Below, piece after piece: positions 31,126 through 32,416 of a stretch of DNA of 32,416 nt. Where the stretch lies: positions 1-32,416 of the forward strand of contig JASJBC010000037.1 in the NCBI GenBank assembly GCA_030066715.1, written 5' to 3'. The stretch is from Acidimicrobiia bacterium. Lineage in GTDB: Bacteria > Actinomycetota > Acidimicrobiia > Spongiisociales > UBA5794. The notes below the pieces were generated by a model. That model was not told the origin of the DNA. It did no database searches and saw only the letters and a program-made list of their open reading frames with translations. Position 1 is the first letter of the stretch. Each line of letters begins with the position of its first letter. The position numbers and the translations under genes are program-made.

Positions 31126-32416
31126 GTTCACCGCAGTTGTTCGTGGTTGGTCTCGGACCGGCGGGACTCGATCGCCTTGCGGAGCGGACGCTCACGCTGC
31201 TGCGCGACCGCGACTACCACCTGATCGTCAGAACGGCCCATCACCCCGGTGTGGAACAGCTCATAGGCGAGCGCAGCGTCACCACCTGCGACGACCTGTA
31301 CGACGCCGCCGAGCAACTCGACGACGTATACCGGGCGATTGCCGATCGGGTGCTGGAGAGCGCCGCACAGCAGCCGACTGTGTATGCGGTCCCGGGAAGC
31401 GCTGTGGTAGGGGAGCGAACGGTCACCGAGATTCGCGCTCGAGCCGATACGGCTATTGAGGTCATTCCGGGTGAGTCGTTCCTCGATCTCGTGTTTCTGG
31501 AAGCGGCGGTAGATCCGATTGATACGCCGGTGAAGATCCTCGATGGACGTGACCTGCCCGACCCGCTGGTCTTCGACGCGGCGCTGGTCATAACCCAGGT
31601 GGATCGTGTGGAAGTGCTGGGCGACGTGAGCGGCGAGTTGGGGCGCGTGCTGCGCGACGATGAGCCCATCCTCGTCCTCGACAGGCTCGGCGATGCCGAT
31701 CAGGTCGTGCTGCCCACCACCCTGGCTGAGCTACCCGACTACTCACCGGGACCGCGCACGACACTCTTTCTGGATCCGGATCCGGCCGGCTGGTTCGGGC
31801 TCGTTGTCACCAACCGGATCCTCCGCCAGGAATGCCCGTGGGATCGAAAGCAAACACACCACAGCCTCGTCAGCCATCTCATCGAGGAGACATACGAGAC
31901 GGTCGACTCGATTCGGGCGCTGCCCGCCGAGGCCCCCGGCGGCGAACCCGACTACGGCGTCTACGCCGAGGTCGAAGAGGAGTTGGGCGATCTCCTTCTC
32001 CAGGTTGTGTTCCACGCGACGCTGGCGCGGGAGGTTGGCGCTTTTGACGTCGAGGAAGTGGCAGAAGTCATCCGACGGAAGCTCGTGAACCGGCACCCTC
32101 ACGTGTTCGGTGAGGTTGTCGCGGAGGACGCAGCCACCGTGATCACCAATTGGGAGACGATCAAGGGCGAGGAGAAGAAGCGGGAGTCGCTCATGGATGA
32201 CATCCCCGCGGCGATGCCGGCCCTGGTGCGCGCTGACAAGATGCAACGGCGCGCCCGGTCGGTTGGTTTCGACTGGGACGATCCACAGCCCGTGTTCACC
32301 AAGATCCGCGAGGAGCTCGATGAGCTGGCCGCCGAATCGCATGACCCGGTGCGGGCGACGGAGGAGTTCGGTGATCTCCTCTTCGCCGCTGTGAACCTGT
32401 CCCGTCACCTTGGCGT
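31122..32416 (+). CDS. mazG: Tetrapyrrole-methylase-like / MazG fusion (YabN-type), partial
   Basis: The gene runs off the right edge; 431 codons are present. Residues 1-220 form a tetrapyrrole-methylase-fold domain (LFVVGLGPAGLDRLAERTL at the N-terminus, YAVPGSAVVGERTV, VIPGESFLDLVF). MazG nucleoside triphosphate pyrophosphohydrolase follows from about 230: NRILRQECPWDRKQTHHSLVSHLIEETYE, with the metal-binding EVEEELGDLLLQVVFHA and the KLVNRHPHVFGE signature. The second MazG repeat begins near 365 (RARSVGFDWDD, then EELDEL, EEFGDLLFA). This is the YabN architecture of firmicutes and actinobacteria, cleaning non-canonical NTPs. The start is a TTG at 31122 that overlaps the foldase stop (TTGA); no ATG or GTG fits. 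The right end is missing. Confidence 0.92.
   Translation, partial: MSSPQLFVVGLGPAGLDRLAERTLTLLRDRDYHLIVRTAHHPGVEQLIGERSVTTCDDLYDAAEQLDDVYRAIADRVLESAAQQPTVYAVPGSAVVGERTVTEIRARADTAIEVIPGESFLDLVFLEAAVDPIDTPVKILDGRDLPDPLVFDAALVITQVDRVEVLGDVSGELGRVLRDDEPILVLDRLGDADQVVLPTTLAELPDYSPGPRTTLFLDPDPAGWFGLVVTNRILRQECPWDRKQTHHSLVSHLIEETYETVDSIRALPAEAPGGEPDYGVYAEVEEELGDLLLQVVFHATLAREVGAFDVEEVAEVIRRKLVNRHPHVFGEVVAEDAATVITNWETIKGEEKKRESLMDDIPAAMPALVRADKMQRRARSVGFDWDDPQPVFTKIREELDELAAESHDPVRATEEFGDLLFAAVNLSRHLG

Overview
The window reads as chromosomal DNA from a GC-rich member of Actinomycetota, possibly a deep-branching group such as Acidimicrobiia. The support is high GC, frequent GTG and TTG starts, many start codons 6-9 bases behind a TANNNT -10 box (leaderless transcripts), a SepX/GlpR-like divisome protein beside moeA, and the conserved run metG-tatD-rsmA-ispE-glmU-prs-bL25-pth-mfd-(foldase)-mazG. 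The exact taxon cannot be fixed from sequence alone. No integrase, transposase, CRISPR array or rRNA is visible.

Layout. 1-293 (minus): the start of a membrane-anchored SAF-domain (CpaB/RcpC-like) protein running off the left edge. 294-753: gene-free, with a heptamer tandem repeat and hairpins. 754-3509: tightly overlapping plsY-moeA-moaC-moaB (phospholipid synthesis plus molybdenum cofactor). 3595-4662: its own promoter, a SepX/GlpR-like membrane protein, and a translin-family protein. 4688-5116: tRNA-Ala(CGC), then two tandem ~163-bp units, each carrying a copy of the tRNA 3' end plus a terminator hairpin. 5217-9374: an FtsX-type ABC exporter with two ATPases, one with an AbrB-like C-terminal tail. 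9451-11686: a nitroreductase divergent from xylose isomerase. 11771-14477: a HExxH lipoprotein, a DUF192-like protein and rsmI. 14503-14739 (minus): an AbrB/SpoVT regulator with a Cys4 motif, divergent from metG.

14965-19041: metG-tatD-rsmA-ispE, nearly gapless. 19086-19160: tRNA-Gln(TTG) with encoded CCA. 19190-23093: a GlmU reduced to its uridylyltransferase domain, prs, aceK (unusual in this phylum, overlapping prs) and yjbQ. 23215-25992: bL25 (behind a palindromic promoter), pth (with no ordinary start codon) and glpK. 26106-32416: pgsA, a pair of hairpin repeats, mfd, a SurA/PrsA-like lipoprotein foldase, and a tetrapyrrole-methylase-MazG fusion cut by the right edge.

Most genes are housekeeping: lipid head-group and acyl transfer (plsY, pgsA, glpK), isoprenoid and cell-wall precursors (ispE, glmU), nucleotide supply (prs), translation (metG, rsmA, rsmI, bL25, pth), repair (mfd) and nucleotide clean-up (mazG). 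The less ordinary parts are the translin gene next to the duplicated tRNA tail, aceK coupled to prs, the ABC ATPase-AbrB fusion, the moeA/sepX pairing, the split GlmU and the missing pth start codon.
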